Shown: positions 1 to 9,911, numbered from the stretch's first letter. The stretch: DNA of 64,000 nucleotides from Achromobacter xylosoxidans (GCF_014490035.1 NZ_CP061008.1:6014001-6078000); one strand, 5' to 3'. Notes: generated from the sequence alone by a model not told the origin. Made by a program: numbers and translations.

Positions 1-243
1 GTGACGAACTGCGCCGGCCTGGCCGGTTTCACCGCCGCCGTGCACGTTGACCTTGATGTCGAACGATTCCAGGTGGCCGGTCAGTTCCAGCGGCTGGCGC
101 ACGATCATGCGGCCGGTTTCGCGGGCGAAAAAGTCGTCGACGGGCTTGCCGTTGACAACGATCTTACCCGTGCCCTTCTTGATGAAAACGCGAGCCACCG
201 AGGTTTTGCGACGGCCGGTTCCGTAATTCCAGTTACCGATCAT
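1..243 (-). CDS. rpsI: 30S ribosomal protein S9 (3' part cut by window edge)
   Basis: This gene encodes S9, a small-subunit protein whose C-terminal tail reaches the P-site tRNA. The 81 visible N-terminal residues begin [20 protein letters not shown] and carry the S9 hallmarks GTGRRK and, further on, [10 protein letters not shown]. The start ATG is at 243, with an AAGGAA ribosome-binding site that overlaps the stop codon of rplM 10 bp upstream. The rest of the gene lies beyond position 1. The rplM-rpsI pairing is the universal bacterial arrangement, so the call is secure. Confidence 0.97.
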   Translation of the reverse strand, partial: MIGNWNYGTGRRKTSVARVFIKKGTGKIVVNGKPVDDFFARETGRMIVRQPLELTGHLESFDIKVNVHGGGETGQAGAVRH

Positions 244-252
244 GGCGTTTCC

Positions 253-681
253 TTAGATATCCAGCGTCTTGGGCTGCTGGGCGGTGTGCGGGTGCTCGGC
301 ACCGGCGTACACCTTCAGTTTCTTGATCATGGCGTAGCCCAGAGGACCCTTGGGCAGCATGCCCTTGACAGCCTTCTGGATGGCGCGGCCGGGAAAACGC
401 TCTTGCATCTTCTCGAAGTTCGTTTCACGGATACCGCCCGGGTACGTCGTGTGGCGGAAGTACTTCTTGTCCTTCGCCTTGGCGCCCGTAACAACGATAT
501 CGGCAGCGTTGACGATGACGATGTAGTCACCGGTATCAACGTGCGGCGTGAATTCAGGTTTGTGCTTGCCACGCAGACGACGTGCGACTTCGCTGGCCAC
601 ACGACCGAGGACTTTGCCCTTGGCGTCGATCACAAACCAGTCACGTTGGACTTCATGCGGCTTGGCCACAAAGGTCTTCAT
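253..681 (-). CDS. rplM: 50S ribosomal protein L13
   Basis: This gene encodes L13, an early-assembly protein of the large ribosomal subunit. The 142-residue product, starting [20 protein letters not shown], has the family's usual length and its motifs [23 protein letters not shown] and GMLPKGPLG. The ATG at 681 is chosen over an upstream in-frame start at 720. It has an AGGAA site directly upstream, and the extension would run through a leader hairpin. rpsI follows after 9 bp on the same transcript. A promoter is seen at 860-890, leaving a leader of about 175 nt. Confidence 0.98.
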   Translation of the reverse strand: MKTFVAKPHEVQRDWFVIDAKGKVLGRVASEVARRLRGKHKPEFTPHVDTGDYIVIVNAADIVVTGAKAKDKKYFRHTTYPGGIRETNFEKMQERFPGRAIQKAVKGMLPKGPLGYAMIKKLKVYAGAEHPHTAQQPKTLDI

Positions 682-707
682 GATGGTTCCTAAGAATAAA
701 AATTTTC

Positions 708-728
708 CTGGCTGGACCATCCAGCCAG
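708..728 (-). promoter_or_regulatory. Stem-loop in the rplM leader
   Basis: A perfect 9-bp stem (708-716 with 720-728) closes a 3-nt loop 27 bp upstream of the rplM start. On the minus-strand transcript it is followed by an A/T-rich stretch and then the ribosome-binding site. Ribosomal protein operons are often autoregulated through leader structures, so a control role is plausible but is inference. On the plus strand the same stem is followed by six T, but no plus-strand gene lies upstream that it would terminate. Confidence 0.55.
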
Positions 729-859
729 TTTTTTCCCCCGAACTAGACCAAAATCGCGGAAAGAACCCAGCGGGTTTTCCAAAAATTCAGTCGATATCAG
801 CGTCTTGCCTAAGCGTTATTACCCGCCCGTGCATTGGCCAAAATGAGGGAAAGCCTGCG

Positions 860-890
860 ATTCTAACACAGCTGCTCAAAAAGTGGGCAA
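860..890 (-). promoter_or_regulatory. Probable rplM-rpsI promoter
   Basis: On the minus strand TTGCCC (890-885) is followed after 19 bp by TAGAAT (865-860), a close match to the -10 consensus. It sits about 180 bp upstream of the rplM start. The -10 is convincing, but the spacing is a little long for the -35. Confidence 0.5.
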
Positions 891-979
891 CTTAATCCTC
901 GTCGGAAATACGCCAACGGCGCCCTGAGGCGCCGCCGACACATCCAGACAATCAGGGACGCACGCCCTGGAACGCCCGC

Positions 980-1690
<711 letters not shown>

Positions 1691-1745
1691 TGTGCAGCCT
1701 CCGCGCAATGCGCTACGGTATTCGTCTTGGGAGCGGCCCGGCGAC

Positions 1746-2534
1746 TCATTTGGCGGCCCCCGCTTGTTCGGTGTCTTCGTCGTCTTCGCGGCCCAGATAG
1801 GCTTCGATGACCTGTTCGTTGTTGCGGATCTCGTCAGGCCCGCCGCAAGCGATGATCTTGCCGAAGTTCAGCACCGCGATGCGCTCGCACAAGCCCATGA
1901 CGAAGCGCATGTCGTGCTCGATCATGAGGATGGTGTAGCCGCGGTCGCGGATGGCCAGGATCTCGCGCATGAGCTCGGCGCGCTCGCCGGTGTTCATGCC
2001 GGCGACCGGCTCGTCCAGCAGTAGCAGCTTGGGCTCGGTGGCCAGCGCGCGCGCCAGCTCCAGGCGGCGCTGCTCGCCGTAGGACAGGTTGTCCGCCAGG
2101 TCGTTGGCCTTATGGTCCAGGCGCATCCAGGTGAGCAGTTCATGCGCGCGCTCGCGGGCGCGCTTTTCGTGCTCGCGGTAGCCCGGCAGGCCCAGCAGCA
2201 GGCTGGGGAAGCCGTAGTTCATGTGGCGGTAGGCGCCCACCACCACGTTTTCCAGCAGCGTCATCTCCTTGAAGAGACGGATGTTCTGGAACGTGCGGGC
2301 GATGCCCATGCGCGTGATGCGGTGCGGCTTCTTGTCCAGGACGCTCTGGCCGTTGAACGTGATGGTGCCGCCGCTGGGCGGCAACAGGCCGGTGATGAGG
2401 TTGAACACCGTGGTCTTGCCGGCGCCGTTGGGGCCGATCAAGCCGAAGATGGCGCCTTCGGGGACCGACAGGCTGACGTCATGCAGCACATGCAGACCGC
2501 CGAAGCTCTTGGAGACGGAAGAAAGCTCAAGCAT
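1746..2534 (-). CDS. livG: Branched-chain amino acid ABC transporter ATP-binding protein LivG
   Basis: This is the second ATPase of the Liv importer, 262 residues. It shows Walker A GPNGAGKT, the LivG-type AGIARTFQNIRLF segment in the Q-loop region, signature LSYGEQRRLE, Walker B LLLLDEPVAGMN and the H-loop IEHDM. The start at 2534 (MLELSSVSKSFGG) has a GGAGGCAAG site and overlaps the livM stop by 8 bp, which indicates translational coupling. The upstream in-frame extension inside livM is not credible. Confidence 0.94.
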   Translation of the reverse strand: MLELSSVSKSFGGLHVLHDVSLSVPEGAIFGLIGPNGAGKTTVFNLITGLLPPSGGTITFNGQSVLDKKPHRITRMGIARTFQNIRLFKEMTLLENVVVGAYRHMNYGFPSLLLGLPGYREHEKRARERAHELLTWMRLDHKANDLADNLSYGEQRRLELARALATEPKLLLLDEPVAGMNTGERAELMREILAIRDRGYTILMIEHDMRFVMGLCERIAVLNFGKIIACGGPDEIRNNEQVIEAYLGREDDEDTEQAGAAK

Positions 2535-3402
2535 GGCGCTTGCCTCCCTGGCGTCCTTGGCGCATCCAGCGCTTGAAGCGCGCCGGATCCCAGATGCCTT
2601 GCGGCAGGAACAACACAATCACCACCAGAATCACTCCGTTCGCGACCAGGCGCAGATCGGCAAAACCGCGCAGCATTTCGGGCAACACGGTAATGATGAA
2701 GCTGCCCAGCACGGGACCGGCCAGGCCGCCGATGCCGCCCAGGATCGCCATGGTCAGGATTTCCACGCCACGGTCGAAACCGTATTCGTTGGGGCCGATG
2801 AAGAAGGTCAGGTGCGCGTTCAGGGCGCCGGCCAGACCCGCGATCATCGCGCCGGCCACGAAGGCCAGCATCTTGTTGGCGCGCACGTCGATGCCCATCA
2901 GGCCGGCCGCGGTTTCGTCACCGCGGATGGCATCGAACGAGCGTCCGATCTTGGAGGCGCGCACGCGCCACAGCACGAACAGCACGATGACGACGGCCAG
3001 CACCACATGCCACCACTGCGTCAGCTGCGGGATGCCGTTAAGGCCCAGCGCGCCGCCGGTTATGGACTCGGTGTTGAGGATGGTCACGCGGACCACTTCG
3101 CCAAAACCCAGCGTGGCCATGGCGAGGTAGACCCCGGACAGCCGCAAGGTGGGCAAGCCGATCAACGCCGCCACCAGCGCGGGCGCGGCCATGCCGCCGG
3201 CAAGCGCAACCGAGAACGGCGCGTCGTAGTTCATGGTGAGCAGCGCGGCGGTGTACGCCCCGATGCCCATGAAGGCTGCGTTGGCCATGGCCAGCATGCC
3301 GCAAGCCAGGGTCAGCCAGATGGAGAGGGCCAGCAACGCATTGGTGCCCAGCGTGAGCACCAAGTTGCCGTAGATGGCCCAGAAGTTTTCGAATCCGCTC
3401 AT
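2527..3402 (-). CDS. livM: Branched-chain amino acid ABC transporter permease LivM
   Basis: This inner-membrane permease subunit has 291 residues and about eight to nine hydrophobic segments. It carries LivM signatures such as GVYLAMATLGFGEVVRV, IRGDETAAGLMGIDV and ILGGIGGLAGPVLGS (the EAA-like coupling region). It starts 3 bp after the livH stop and overlaps livG, so it belongs to a tightly packed operon. The substrate class is inferred from the family; related Liv systems also take up aromatic acids or amides. Confidence 0.93.
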   Translation of the reverse strand: MSGFENFWAIYGNLVLTLGTNALLALSIWLTLACGMLAMANAAFMGIGAYTAALLTMNYDAPFSVALAGGMAAPALVAALIGLPTLRLSGVYLAMATLGFGEVVRVTILNTESITGGALGLNGIPQLTQWWHVVLAVVIVLFVLWRVRASKIGRSFDAIRGDETAAGLMGIDVRANKMLAFVAGAMIAGLAGALNAHLTFFIGPNEYGFDRGVEILTMAILGGIGGLAGPVLGSFIITVLPEMLRGFADLRLVANGVILVVIVLFLPQGIWDPARFKRWMRQGRQGGKRHA

Positions 3403-3405
3403 TCT

Positions 3406-4287
3406 TTAAGCCTTGCGTTGAACCACTTTGCCGAACAGACCTTGCGGGCGCACCAGCAGGATCAGGAACAGCAGGCCGAAAGCCACCGCATCGCGCATGG
3501 TGGAGCCGATGTAGGCCACCGACAGCACCTCGGCGAAGCCCAGGAACAGGCCGCCCAGCATGGCGCCGCGGATGTCGCCCATGCCGCCCAGGATGATGAC
3601 CGCGATGCCCTTGTGCAGCATCGGCTGGCCCATCAGGGGGAACAGCGCGTTGGAGTACAGCCCGATCAGCACGCCGGCAACGCCGCCCAGGGCGGCCGCG
3701 GCGAACGAGGTGGTGACGAACAGTTTTTCGACGTTGATGCCCAGCAGCCACGCGGCCTTGGGCGATTCGGCGATGGCGCGCAGGGCGCGGCCGAATTGCG
3801 TGCGGCGCATGACGTACATCAGCACGGCCATCAGCGCGAAAGACAGGAAGATGATGCCCAGTTCAATGACGGTCAGATGCAGGCCGGCGACCTCGATCAC
3901 TTCCTCGGGCACGGTGCCGTGCGGGAAGCGCAGGTTGCTCGCGCCAAAGATGCTCTGGGCGGTGTTGTTCAGGATGATGCCCACGCCGATGGTGGCGATC
4001 ATGGGGATCAGGTGGGGCGCGTTGCGCTTGCGCAGCGGCTTGAGCACCAGGTAGTCGATGATGACCCCGGTGAAGCCGGCGACGAAGAACGCTGCCATCA
4101 GGCCGGCCCACAAGGGCAGGCTGAATTGCTGCACCACGAACAGTGCCGCGTAGGCGCCAACCATGAAGACGGCGCCATGCGCCAGGTTGATCACCCCGAG
4201 CACGCCGAAGATCAGCGTGAAGCCCAGCGCGAACAGTGCATACACACAGCCCAGCGACAAGGCATTGACGAATTGTTGTTCGAACAT
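3406..4287 (-). CDS. livH: Branched-chain amino acid ABC transporter permease LivH
   Basis: This is the partner permease of LivM, 293 residues and highly hydrophobic, with the LivH motifs YALFALGFTLIFGVLGVINLAHG, RTQFGRALRAIAE and VIILGGMGDIRGAMLGG. The start at 4287 (MFEQQFVNALSLG) is where family similarity begins and has a GGAAAG element upstream. A longer in-frame start at 4335 exists but adds untypical residues. It is separated from livK by 169 bp that contain a strong terminator. Confidence 0.93.
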   Translation of the reverse strand: MFEQQFVNALSLGCVYALFALGFTLIFGVLGVINLAHGAVFMVGAYAALFVVQQFSLPLWAGLMAAFFVAGFTGVIIDYLVLKPLRKRNAPHLIPMIATIGVGIILNNTAQSIFGASNLRFPHGTVPEEVIEVAGLHLTVIELGIIFLSFALMAVLMYVMRRTQFGRALRAIAESPKAAWLLGINVEKLFVTTSFAAAALGGVAGVLIGLYSNALFPLMGQPMLHKGIAVIILGGMGDIRGAMLGGLFLGFAEVLSVAYIGSTMRDAVAFGLLFLILLVRPQGLFGKVVQRKA

Positions 4288-4343
4288 GATGGGACTTTCC
4301 AAAGCTGTGAGGGCCCCATGCAGCGCCCACTGCATGGCCTTGA

Positions 4344-4361
4344 GCCTCCCGGCGGGGAGGC
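4344..4361. repeat. Short GC-rich stem-loop upstream of livH
   Basis: A perfect 7-bp inverted repeat (4344-4350 with 4355-4361, 4-nt loop) lies 57 bp before the livH start, downstream of the livK terminator. On the plus strand it is followed by a T-rich tract. With the other hairpins between livK and livH it may shape the 5' end of the livHMGF messenger. That is inference. Confidence 0.35.
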
Positions 4362-4389
4362 ATTTCTTTTAGGGTGACGGCCCTGCGAT

Positions 4390-4429
4390 AAAAAGCGCCT
4401 TGCGGACGGCTCAGCCGCCCGCAAGGCGC
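4390..4429 (-). terminator. Rho-independent terminator after livK
   Basis: An 11-bp GC-rich stem (4395-4405 with 4419-4429), whose interior can pair further, is followed on the minus strand by five T (4394-4390). A second inverted repeat (about 4427-4452) precedes it, immediately after the livK stop. It sits inside the liv operon, so it would cut livHMGF transcription below that of livK, as suits a binding protein needed in excess. Confidence 0.85.
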
Positions 4430-4456
4430 ATCCCCCCGCGCGGGGATGCGCAGCGC

Positions 4457-5611
4457 TTACTTTTCGATGACGTACTTGCCGTCCTTCGTCACGCTGACGA
4501 TGGGAGCCTGGTCGGCATCGTAGCCGGCGGGCTTGCCGGCGCGGTCGTTGGCCTGACGGAACTTGAACGGGCCAGTGGCGCCGGTCCAGGTGACCGCGGG
4601 CAGCGCGTCGCGCAGGGCTGCGCGATCCTTGGGCAGGTCGCCCGAGATCTTGACGTTCTTCAGGGCCTGGGCCGCGATGTACATGGCGTCATACGACTGG
4701 GCCGCGAACTGGTCGGGCGCGCCGTTGAACTTGGCCTTGTAGGCGTCGATGAACTTGACGTTCTCGGGGGCCTTGTTCTCGATCGACCAGGGGCTGCCGA
4801 TCCACAGATTGTTCGACGCGCCGCCAGGGGCCAGGTCGAAAATCTTGACCGAGTTCATGCCGTTGCCGCCGATGACGGGCACGTTCAGGCCCAGTTGGCG
4901 GGCCTGCACCATGATCGGAGCGCCTTCGGCCAGCAGTGCGGACAGCACGATGGCATCGGGGTTGGTGCCCTTGATCTTGGTCAGCTGGGCCTTGAAGTCC
5001 ACGTCGCCCTTGGCGAACGTTTCGGTCGTCGTGACCGGGATCTTCTGGTCTTCCAGGGCCTTCTTGAAGTTGTCGTAGCCGCTCTTGGTGAAGACGTCGT
5101 CGTTGCCGTAGAGCACCGCCACGTTCTTCAGGCCGGTCTTGGCCTTGACGGTGGAGATGGTGGCCGGCAGCACGTCGGCTTCGGTGACCGAGTTGCGGAA
5201 CACGTAGTTGCCGATGGAGGTGATGCCGTCGGCGGTATTGGAGGTGCCGAAGGCGACCGTCTTGGCGGCCTGGGCGATCGGGTCGGCGGCCTGGGCCGAG
5301 TTCGACAGCGTCGGGCCGAAGACCATCAGGACGTTGTCCTTGAAGATCAGCTTCTTGAAGACGTTGATCGCTTCTTCTTTCTTGCCTTGTTCGTCCTCGA
5401 CCACGAGCACGATCTTGTTGCCGTTGATGCCGCCGGCGGCGTTGATTTCATCAGCGGCCAGCTGGAAACCATTGCGGATCGACACGCCGTACTGGGCAGC
5501 GCCGCCCGACAGGGCTTCGGCCACGCCGATCTTGATGTCGGCCGCATGGGCAGCCGGGACGATACCGGCAGCGATCAGCGCGGCCAGCAGCTTCTTGGTC
5601 TTGGATTGCAT
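4457..5611 (-). CDS. livK: Branched-chain amino acid ABC transporter substrate-binding protein LivK
   Basis: This periplasmic binding protein has 384 residues. A Sec signal peptide (MQSKTKKLLAALIAAGIVPAAHA) is followed by the mature start DIKIGVAEALSGGAAQYGVS. The peripla_BP_6 fold is evident from the segments GINGNKIVLVVEDEQGKKEEA and FGPTLSNSAQAADPIAQ. The start at 5611 is chosen for the signal peptide and the GGTGG site upstream. It is the first gene of livKHMGF. The natural ligand cannot be told from sequence. Confidence 0.92.
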   Translation of the reverse strand: MQSKTKKLLAALIAAGIVPAAHAADIKIGVAEALSGGAAQYGVSIRNGFQLAADEINAAGGINGNKIVLVVEDEQGKKEEAINVFKKLIFKDNVLMVFGPTLSNSAQAADPIAQAAKTVAFGTSNTADGITSIGNYVFRNSVTEADVLPATISTVKAKTGLKNVAVLYGNDDVFTKSGYDNFKKALEDQKIPVTTTETFAKGDVDFKAQLTKIKGTNPDAIVLSALLAEGAPIMVQARQLGLNVPVIGGNGMNSVKIFDLAPGGASNNLWIGSPWSIENKAPENVKFIDAYKAKFNGAPDQFAAQSYDAMYIAAQALKNVKISGDLPKDRAALRDALPAVTWTGATGPFKFRQANDRAGKPAGYDADQAPIVSVTKDGKYVIEK

Positions 5612-5821
5612 GGTTGTTACCACCTTAAAGTCTGTCTCGGAATATTGGTAATCCGGGCTGATGTAATCCTGCCGGATTGACGTCGGATGCCGCCTAAAGG
5701 CGCCATGTTTGCGCGTCAAGACCCGGGATATTACTCCTTTGTATCAGGCGGCTACTCGAACGCCATTCAACAAAAGCCTACAAACCGCCCATTTTTTTGT
5801 AAAAAACGTGTGGTTACTAGC

Positions 5822-5859
5822 AAAAACCCTAACGCCGGCCGAATGTTATTCGGCAGGCG
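5822..5859 (-). terminator. Terminator after the TRAP binding-protein gene
   Basis: An inverted repeat (5833-5845 with about 5848-5859, one unpaired base on each side, short AT loop) begins 9 bp after the stop codon at 5868. On the minus strand it is followed by TTAGGG and five T. The rest of 5612-5867 holds the livK upstream region, in which I assign no promoter. Confidence 0.7.
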
Positions 5860-5867
5860 TAAGTGTC

Positions 5868-6965
5868 CTACGTTCTGGCCGATAGCGCTACGCCCAGGTA
5901 TTGGTCGTAGGCGCTTTCGGTCAGACGGAACCATGGCATTTCGCTGTCGCGAAAACCCATGTAACTATCGTGCATCGCCTTGAATCTGGGGTCTTTGGCG
6001 CCCAAGTCCTTATAGAGCTGCTGCGTGGCCTCGAACGCCAGGTCCATGATGGACCGCGGGAATGTACGGATTTGAGCGCCGTTTGTCGTCAATTGGGCCA
6101 GCGCGGCCGCGTTGCGGGCATCGTAGCGGGCGATGGCGGCGGCATGCGCGGCCTGGGCGGCCGCGTCCACCACGGCCTGGTAGTTCTTGGGCAACGCATT
6201 CCAGGCTTCGTCGTTGATATACAGCGACAGCTGTTCGCCGGGCGCCCACCAGCCGGGTGCGTAGTAATACTTAGCAACCTTATTAAGACCGAGCTTGTCG
6301 TCATCGTAGGGGCCCGCGCCCGCCACCGCCTGCAGGCCGTCCTTCTCGAAGGCTTCGGCCAGCTTGGCGGGATCGGCCTGCTGCGGCGCCACGCCCAGCT
6401 TGGCCAGCACGTCGCCGGCCAGGCCGCCCACCCGCATTTTCAGGTCTTTCAGGTCGCCGGCGCGCTTGATTTCCTTGGTGTACCAGCCGCCCATCTGGGC
6501 GCCGGTGTTGCCCAGCGGAAAGTTGATGATTTTTTCAGGCTTGAAGAGTTCGCGGGTCAGCCGCAGGCCGCCGCCTTCGCTCATCCAGGCGTTCATCTGC
6601 CTGGCGTTCAGGCCGAAGGGCACTGCGGCGTCGAAGCAGAAGACGGGGTTCTTGGCGTAGTAGGCGCGGGACGAGGCATGGCCGCATTCCACCTTCTTGG
6701 TGGAGACCGCTTCCATCAGGTCCGCGGCGGGCACGATCTCGCCCTCGGGGAAATGGCGGATGTTGAACTTTCCGCCCGTGGCTTCAGAGACGAACTTGCA
6801 GAAGCTTTCGCCAGCGCCAATGCGCAGATCCAGGGTGCTGGGGAAGCCGGAAGACAGGCGCCAGCTCAATGATGGCATGTCCTGCGCGAACGCGGGCGCG
6901 CTGACGGCGGCTCCGGTGGCGACAGCGCCGAGACCGGCGTGCTTCAAGAACGAACGTCGTTGCAT
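5868..6965 (-). CDS. TRAP transporter substrate-binding protein (DctP/TakP type), orphan
   Basis: This is a periplasmic receptor of 365 residues. The leader has a twin-arginine motif (QRRSFLKHAGLGAVATG) ending near PAFAQ, so it is probably Tat-exported as in other TakP-like receptors. The body matches the DctP family: LSWRLSSGFPSTLD, an EGEIVPAADLMEAV segment, GWWAPGEQLSLYIN and LPKNYQAVVDAA. TakP relatives bind 2-oxoacids; the ligand here is unknown. No DctQ or DctM membrane genes lie nearby, so it must use a distant permease. Its own terminator follows. Confidence 0.88.
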   Translation of the reverse strand: MQRRSFLKHAGLGAVATGAAVSAPAFAQDMPSLSWRLSSGFPSTLDLRIGAGESFCKFVSEATGGKFNIRHFPEGEIVPAADLMEAVSTKKVECGHASSRAYYAKNPVFCFDAAVPFGLNARQMNAWMSEGGGLRLTRELFKPEKIINFPLGNTGAQMGGWYTKEIKRAGDLKDLKMRVGGLAGDVLAKLGVAPQQADPAKLAEAFEKDGLQAVAGAGPYDDDKLGLNKVAKYYYAPGWWAPGEQLSLYINDEAWNALPKNYQAVVDAAAQAAHAAAIARYDARNAAALAQLTTNGAQIRTFPRSIMDLAFEATQQLYKDLGAKDPRFKAMHDSYMGFRDSEMPWFRLTESAYDQYLGVALSART

Positions 6966-7136
6966 CTCTTTGCTCCTTTACAGCAACACCTGGGACATCA
7001 AGCGATACCCGGCGGATATTACACGCTGATATCGGCCTGCCTGGCCACACTATCAGGTAAGGGATTGCAAAGACCGGAACGACTGCCGGGTCTGCGTGGC
7101 GGCCGCGGCGCATCATGCCGCGGCCAATACGCAGGA

Positions 7137-8501
7137 TCAGATTCCGGCGATCGCCATCTGCTCGATCAGGATCGAGCCGGTGGTCTTGGTGCCGCGCGAA
7201 ATCGTGTCGGCGCCGACCGCCACGATCTGCTTGAACATATCGGCCAGATTGCCGGCAATGGTGATTTCCTGCACCGCGTGCTGGATCTGGCCGTTTTCCA
7301 CCCAGTAGCCGAACGCGCCGCGCGAGTAGTCGCCGGTGACGTAGTTGACGCCCTGGCCGATCAGCTCCGTGACGAGAAAGCCCGTGCCCATCTTCTTGAG
7401 CATGGCTTCGAAGTCGTCGCCACGGCGGGTCTGGGTGGAGCTGAACACCAGGTTATGCGAACCGCCGGCATTGCCGGTGGTGGTCATGCCCAATTTGCGA
7501 GCGGTGTAGGACGACAGGAAATAGCCTTCCAGCACCCCGGCCGACACCACGCTGCGGCGGCGCGTGCGCACGCCTTCGTCGTCGAAGGGCGAGCTGCCCA
7601 TCGCGCCGCGGATGTGCGGATCTTCGGTCAGGTTGATATGTTCGGGGAAGATGGGCTTGCCCAGCGCGTCCAGCAGGAAGCTGGCCTTGCGGTACAGCGC
7701 GCCGCCGTTGGCGGCCTGGGTCAAGGCGCCCACCAGCCCCAACGCCAGGGGCGCTTCGAACAGGACGGGGAACTTGCCGGTGCGGATGCGGCGGGCCGAC
7801 AGCCGCGACAGCGTGCGCTCGGCGGCGTAGCGGCCGATGGCTTCGGGCGAAGCCAGCTTGGCCGGATCGCGTTCGGAGCTGTACCAGTAGTCGCGCTGCA
7901 TGCCGTTGCCGCGGCCGGCGATGGGCGCGACCGACAGGCTGTGGCGCGAGTACGGGTAGCCGCCCAGGAAGCCGCGCGTGTTGCCCATCACGAACTGGCC
8001 TTCGTAGGTGCCCACGGTGGCGCCATCGGTATTGGTGATGCGCGGATCGACCTCGCGCGCGGCGCGCTCGGCGCGCAGCGCCAGCTCGGCGGCTTCTTCG
8101 GTGGACACGCCCCAGGCGCGGTGCAGGTCCAGGTCGGGGAATTCGGTGGCCAGCTGGTCGGCGTCGGGCAGGCCGGCGGCCGGATCGGCGGCGGTATGGC
8201 GCGCGATGTGCCAGGCGGCTTCGACCGTCTGGCGCAGCGCCGCTTCGGAAAAGTCGGAGGTGGAAGCGGAGCCGCGGCTCTGGCCGGCGTAGACCGTCAG
8301 GTCCAGCGAACGGTCGCGGGTCTGTTCGACGGTTTCGATGTCGTTCTTGCGTACGGAGACCGACAGGCCCAGGCTTTCCGAGACTTCCGCCGCTGCGTCG
8401 GAGGCGCCGATCTGGCGCGCATAGGCGAGGGTTTGTTCGACGAGTTCAGAAAAACGCGCGTGATTCGCCGCCAGCGGCAAGGATGAGGAGGTTTTAACCA
8501 T
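7137..8501 (-). CDS. pmbA: PmbA/TldE-family metalloprotease subunit
   Basis: This gene encodes the PmbA (TldE) partner of TldD; the pair degrades or matures small peptides and microcins in the cytoplasm. The 454 residues match the family from [19 protein letters not shown] through [15 protein letters not shown] to the conserved C-terminal [15 protein letters not shown] and EITIAGNL. The start at 8501 ([17 protein letters not shown]) leaves 58 bp for a divergent promoter with darP; upstream in-frame starts to 8561 would cross it. The adjacent divergent darP is the classic proteobacterial arrangement. Confidence 0.94.
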   Translation of the reverse strand: MVKTSSSLPLAANHARFSELVEQTLAYARQIGASDAAAEVSESLGLSVSVRKNDIETVEQTRDRSLDLTVYAGQSRGSASTSDFSEAALRQTVEAAWHIARHTAADPAAGLPDADQLATEFPDLDLHRAWGVSTEEAAELALRAERAAREVDPRITNTDGATVGTYEGQFVMGNTRGFLGGYPYSRHSLSVAPIAGRGNGMQRDYWYSSERDPAKLASPEAIGRYAAERTLSRLSARRIRTGKFPVLFEAPLALGLVGALTQAANGGALYRKASFLLDALGKPIFPEHINLTEDPHIRGAMGSSPFDDEGVRTRRRSVVSAGVLEGYFLSSYTARKLGMTTTGNAGGSHNLVFSSTQTRRGDDFEAMLKKMGTGFLVTELIGQGVNYVTGDYSRGAFGYWVENGQIQHAVQEITIAGNLADMFKQIVAVGADTISRGTKTTGSILIEQMAIAGI

Positions 8502-8559
8502 TGCTGTCCAATTTGCAGAGACGGTTATCATAGCCAAGTCTGTCATTGCGCAGTTTTCC

Positions 8560-9111
8560 ATGAATTCCCATATTGAAGAAGAATCCGTCGACGACGGTTA
8601 CGACGAGAACGGCTACGACCGTCCCAGCAAGTCCCAGGTCAAGCGCGAAATGCACGCGCTGCTGGACCTGGGCAAGCAGCTGATCGAACTGTCCCCCGAA
8701 CGCCTCAAGCAATTGCCGCTGGCCGAGCGTCTCTATGAGGCGATCCGCACGGCGCAGCGCACCACCGGGCGCGAGGGCAAGCGGCGCCAGGTTCACTTCG
8801 TGGGCAAGCTGATGCGCGACGCGCCCGCCGACGAGATCCGCGCCCAGCTCGATGTCTGGGAAAACGGCTCGCGCGAGGAAACCGCCGCCATGCACCGGCT
8901 GGAGACGCTGCGCGACCGCCTGCTGGACGACGACGAGGCCTTGACCAAGCTGCTCAACAGCAATCCGCAAGCCGACGTGCAGCAGCTGCGCGCGCTGATC
9001 CGCGCCGCCCGCAAGGAAAAGCTGGCCAACGCCGCCCTGCTGCAAGGCCAGGAACCGCAGAAGAAGCACTACCGCGCGCTGTTCCAGGCCCTGAAGACCC
9101 TTACCCTTTGA
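8560..9111 (+). CDS. darP: Ribosome-associated assembly factor DarP (DUF615, YjgA)
   Basis: This is a 183-residue acidic-N-terminal protein of the DUF615 family, which associates with the 50S subunit and supports late assembly. Diagnostic stretches are [38 protein letters not shown] and a helical C-terminal half ending [11 protein letters not shown]. It is divergent from pmbA and 19 bp ahead of the esterase gene, probably in one transcript with it. The family assignment is clear from the whole length. Confidence 0.94.
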   Translation: MNSHIEEESVDDGYDENGYDRPSKSQVKREMHALLDLGKQLIELSPERLKQLPLAERLYEAIRTAQRTTGREGKRRQVHFVGKLMRDAPADEIRAQLDVWENGSREETAAMHRLETLRDRLLDDDEALTKLLNSNPQADVQQLRALIRAARKEKLANAALLQGQEPQKKHYRALFQALKTLTL

Positions 9112-9130
9112 TTTTCATCGCCCGCCGTCC

Positions 9131-9808
9131 ATGAACGCTCCGACCGACCTGCTCGATTGCATCGAGATCGAAACCGCCCCCAATCCCACGCACGCCGTGA
9201 TCTGGCTGCATGGCCTGGGCGCCGACGGCAACGACTTCGCGCCCATCGTGCCGGAGCTGGACCTGCCGGCCGGCGCATCGGTGCGCTTCGTGTTCCCGAA
9301 CGCGCCGGTGCAGCGCGTGACGATCAATAACGGCATGTCGATGCGCTCCTGGTACGACATCCTGGTCATGGACCTGGTACGCGTCGAGGACGCCCGCGGC
9401 ATCCGCGCCTCCGAAGCCGCGATCCACAAGCTGATCGCGCGCGAGAACGCCCGCGGCATCCCGACCTCGAAGATCGTGCTGGCAGGCTTTTCGCAGGGCT
9501 GCGCCATGACCCTGCACACGGGCATCCGCCTGCCGGAAAAGCTGGCGGGCATGATGGGCCTGTCGGGCTATCTGCCGCTGCTGGACACGGCCGAAGCCGA
9601 GCGCAACAGCGCCAACCAGGACACACCCATCTTCCTGGCCCATGGCCAGTACGACCCGGTGGTGTCGCTGCCGCGCGCCCAGGCCTCGCTGGCCGAGCTG
9701 CGGCGGCTGGGCTACGACGTGCAATGGCACACCTACCCGATGCCGCACTCGGTCTGCGCCGAGGAAGTGGCGGATATCTCCAAGTTCCTGAACCAGGTTC
9801 TGGTCTGA
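9131..9808 (+). CDS. Phospholipase/carboxylesterase family hydrolase
   Basis: This is a 225-residue alpha/beta hydrolase of the acyl-protein thioesterase/carboxylesterase type. The nucleophile is Ser121 in GFSQG, with Asp175 in HGQYDPVV and His206 in MPHSV completing the triad. The oxyanion region is LHGLGADGNDF near residues 27-37. It hydrolyses short acyl esters in relatives; the physiological substrate is unknown. It follows darP after 19 bp and is followed by a terminator. Confidence 0.92.
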   Translation: MNAPTDLLDCIEIETAPNPTHAVIWLHGLGADGNDFAPIVPELDLPAGASVRFVFPNAPVQRVTINNGMSMRSWYDILVMDLVRVEDARGIRASEAAIHKLIARENARGIPTSKIVLAGFSQGCAMTLHTGIRLPEKLAGMMGLSGYLPLLDTAEAERNSANQDTPIFLAHGQYDPVVSLPRAQASLAELRRLGYDVQWHTYPMPHSVCAEEVADISKFLNQVLV

Positions 9809-9878
9809 GGACCATGCAGGGCCGCGCCCGGCGGCCCTGATCGCGGCAGATGGGCGTCCTGCGCCCTGCCCGCCCGCT

Positions 9879-9910
9879 CGCAGGCCCTGGCGGCCTGCGA
9901 TTTCATTTTG
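9879..9910 (+). terminator. Terminator after the carboxylesterase gene
   Basis: An 8-bp perfect stem (9879-9886 with 9892-9899) with a 5-nt loop is followed by a T-rich stretch at 9901-9910. It lies about 70 bp after the esterase stop. Confidence 0.65.
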
Positions 9911-9911
9911 T

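Noticed and set aside
1..693. Long plus-strand reading frame opposite rpsI and rplM
   Set aside because: It is the antisense of two certain ribosomal protein genes and has no family features; GC-rich DNA yields many such frames.
918..933. GGCGCC-CTGA-GGCGCC stem after livF as a terminator
   Set aside because: It is only 6 bp long, 47 bp after the stop, and no T-run follows on the minus strand; too weak to list.
2269..4377. 702-codon plus-strand frame across the livG-livM-livH region
   Set aside because: Its translation is rich in His, Gln, Gly and Asp, typical of antisense frames of high-GC genes, and the opposite strand encodes clear ABC subunits.
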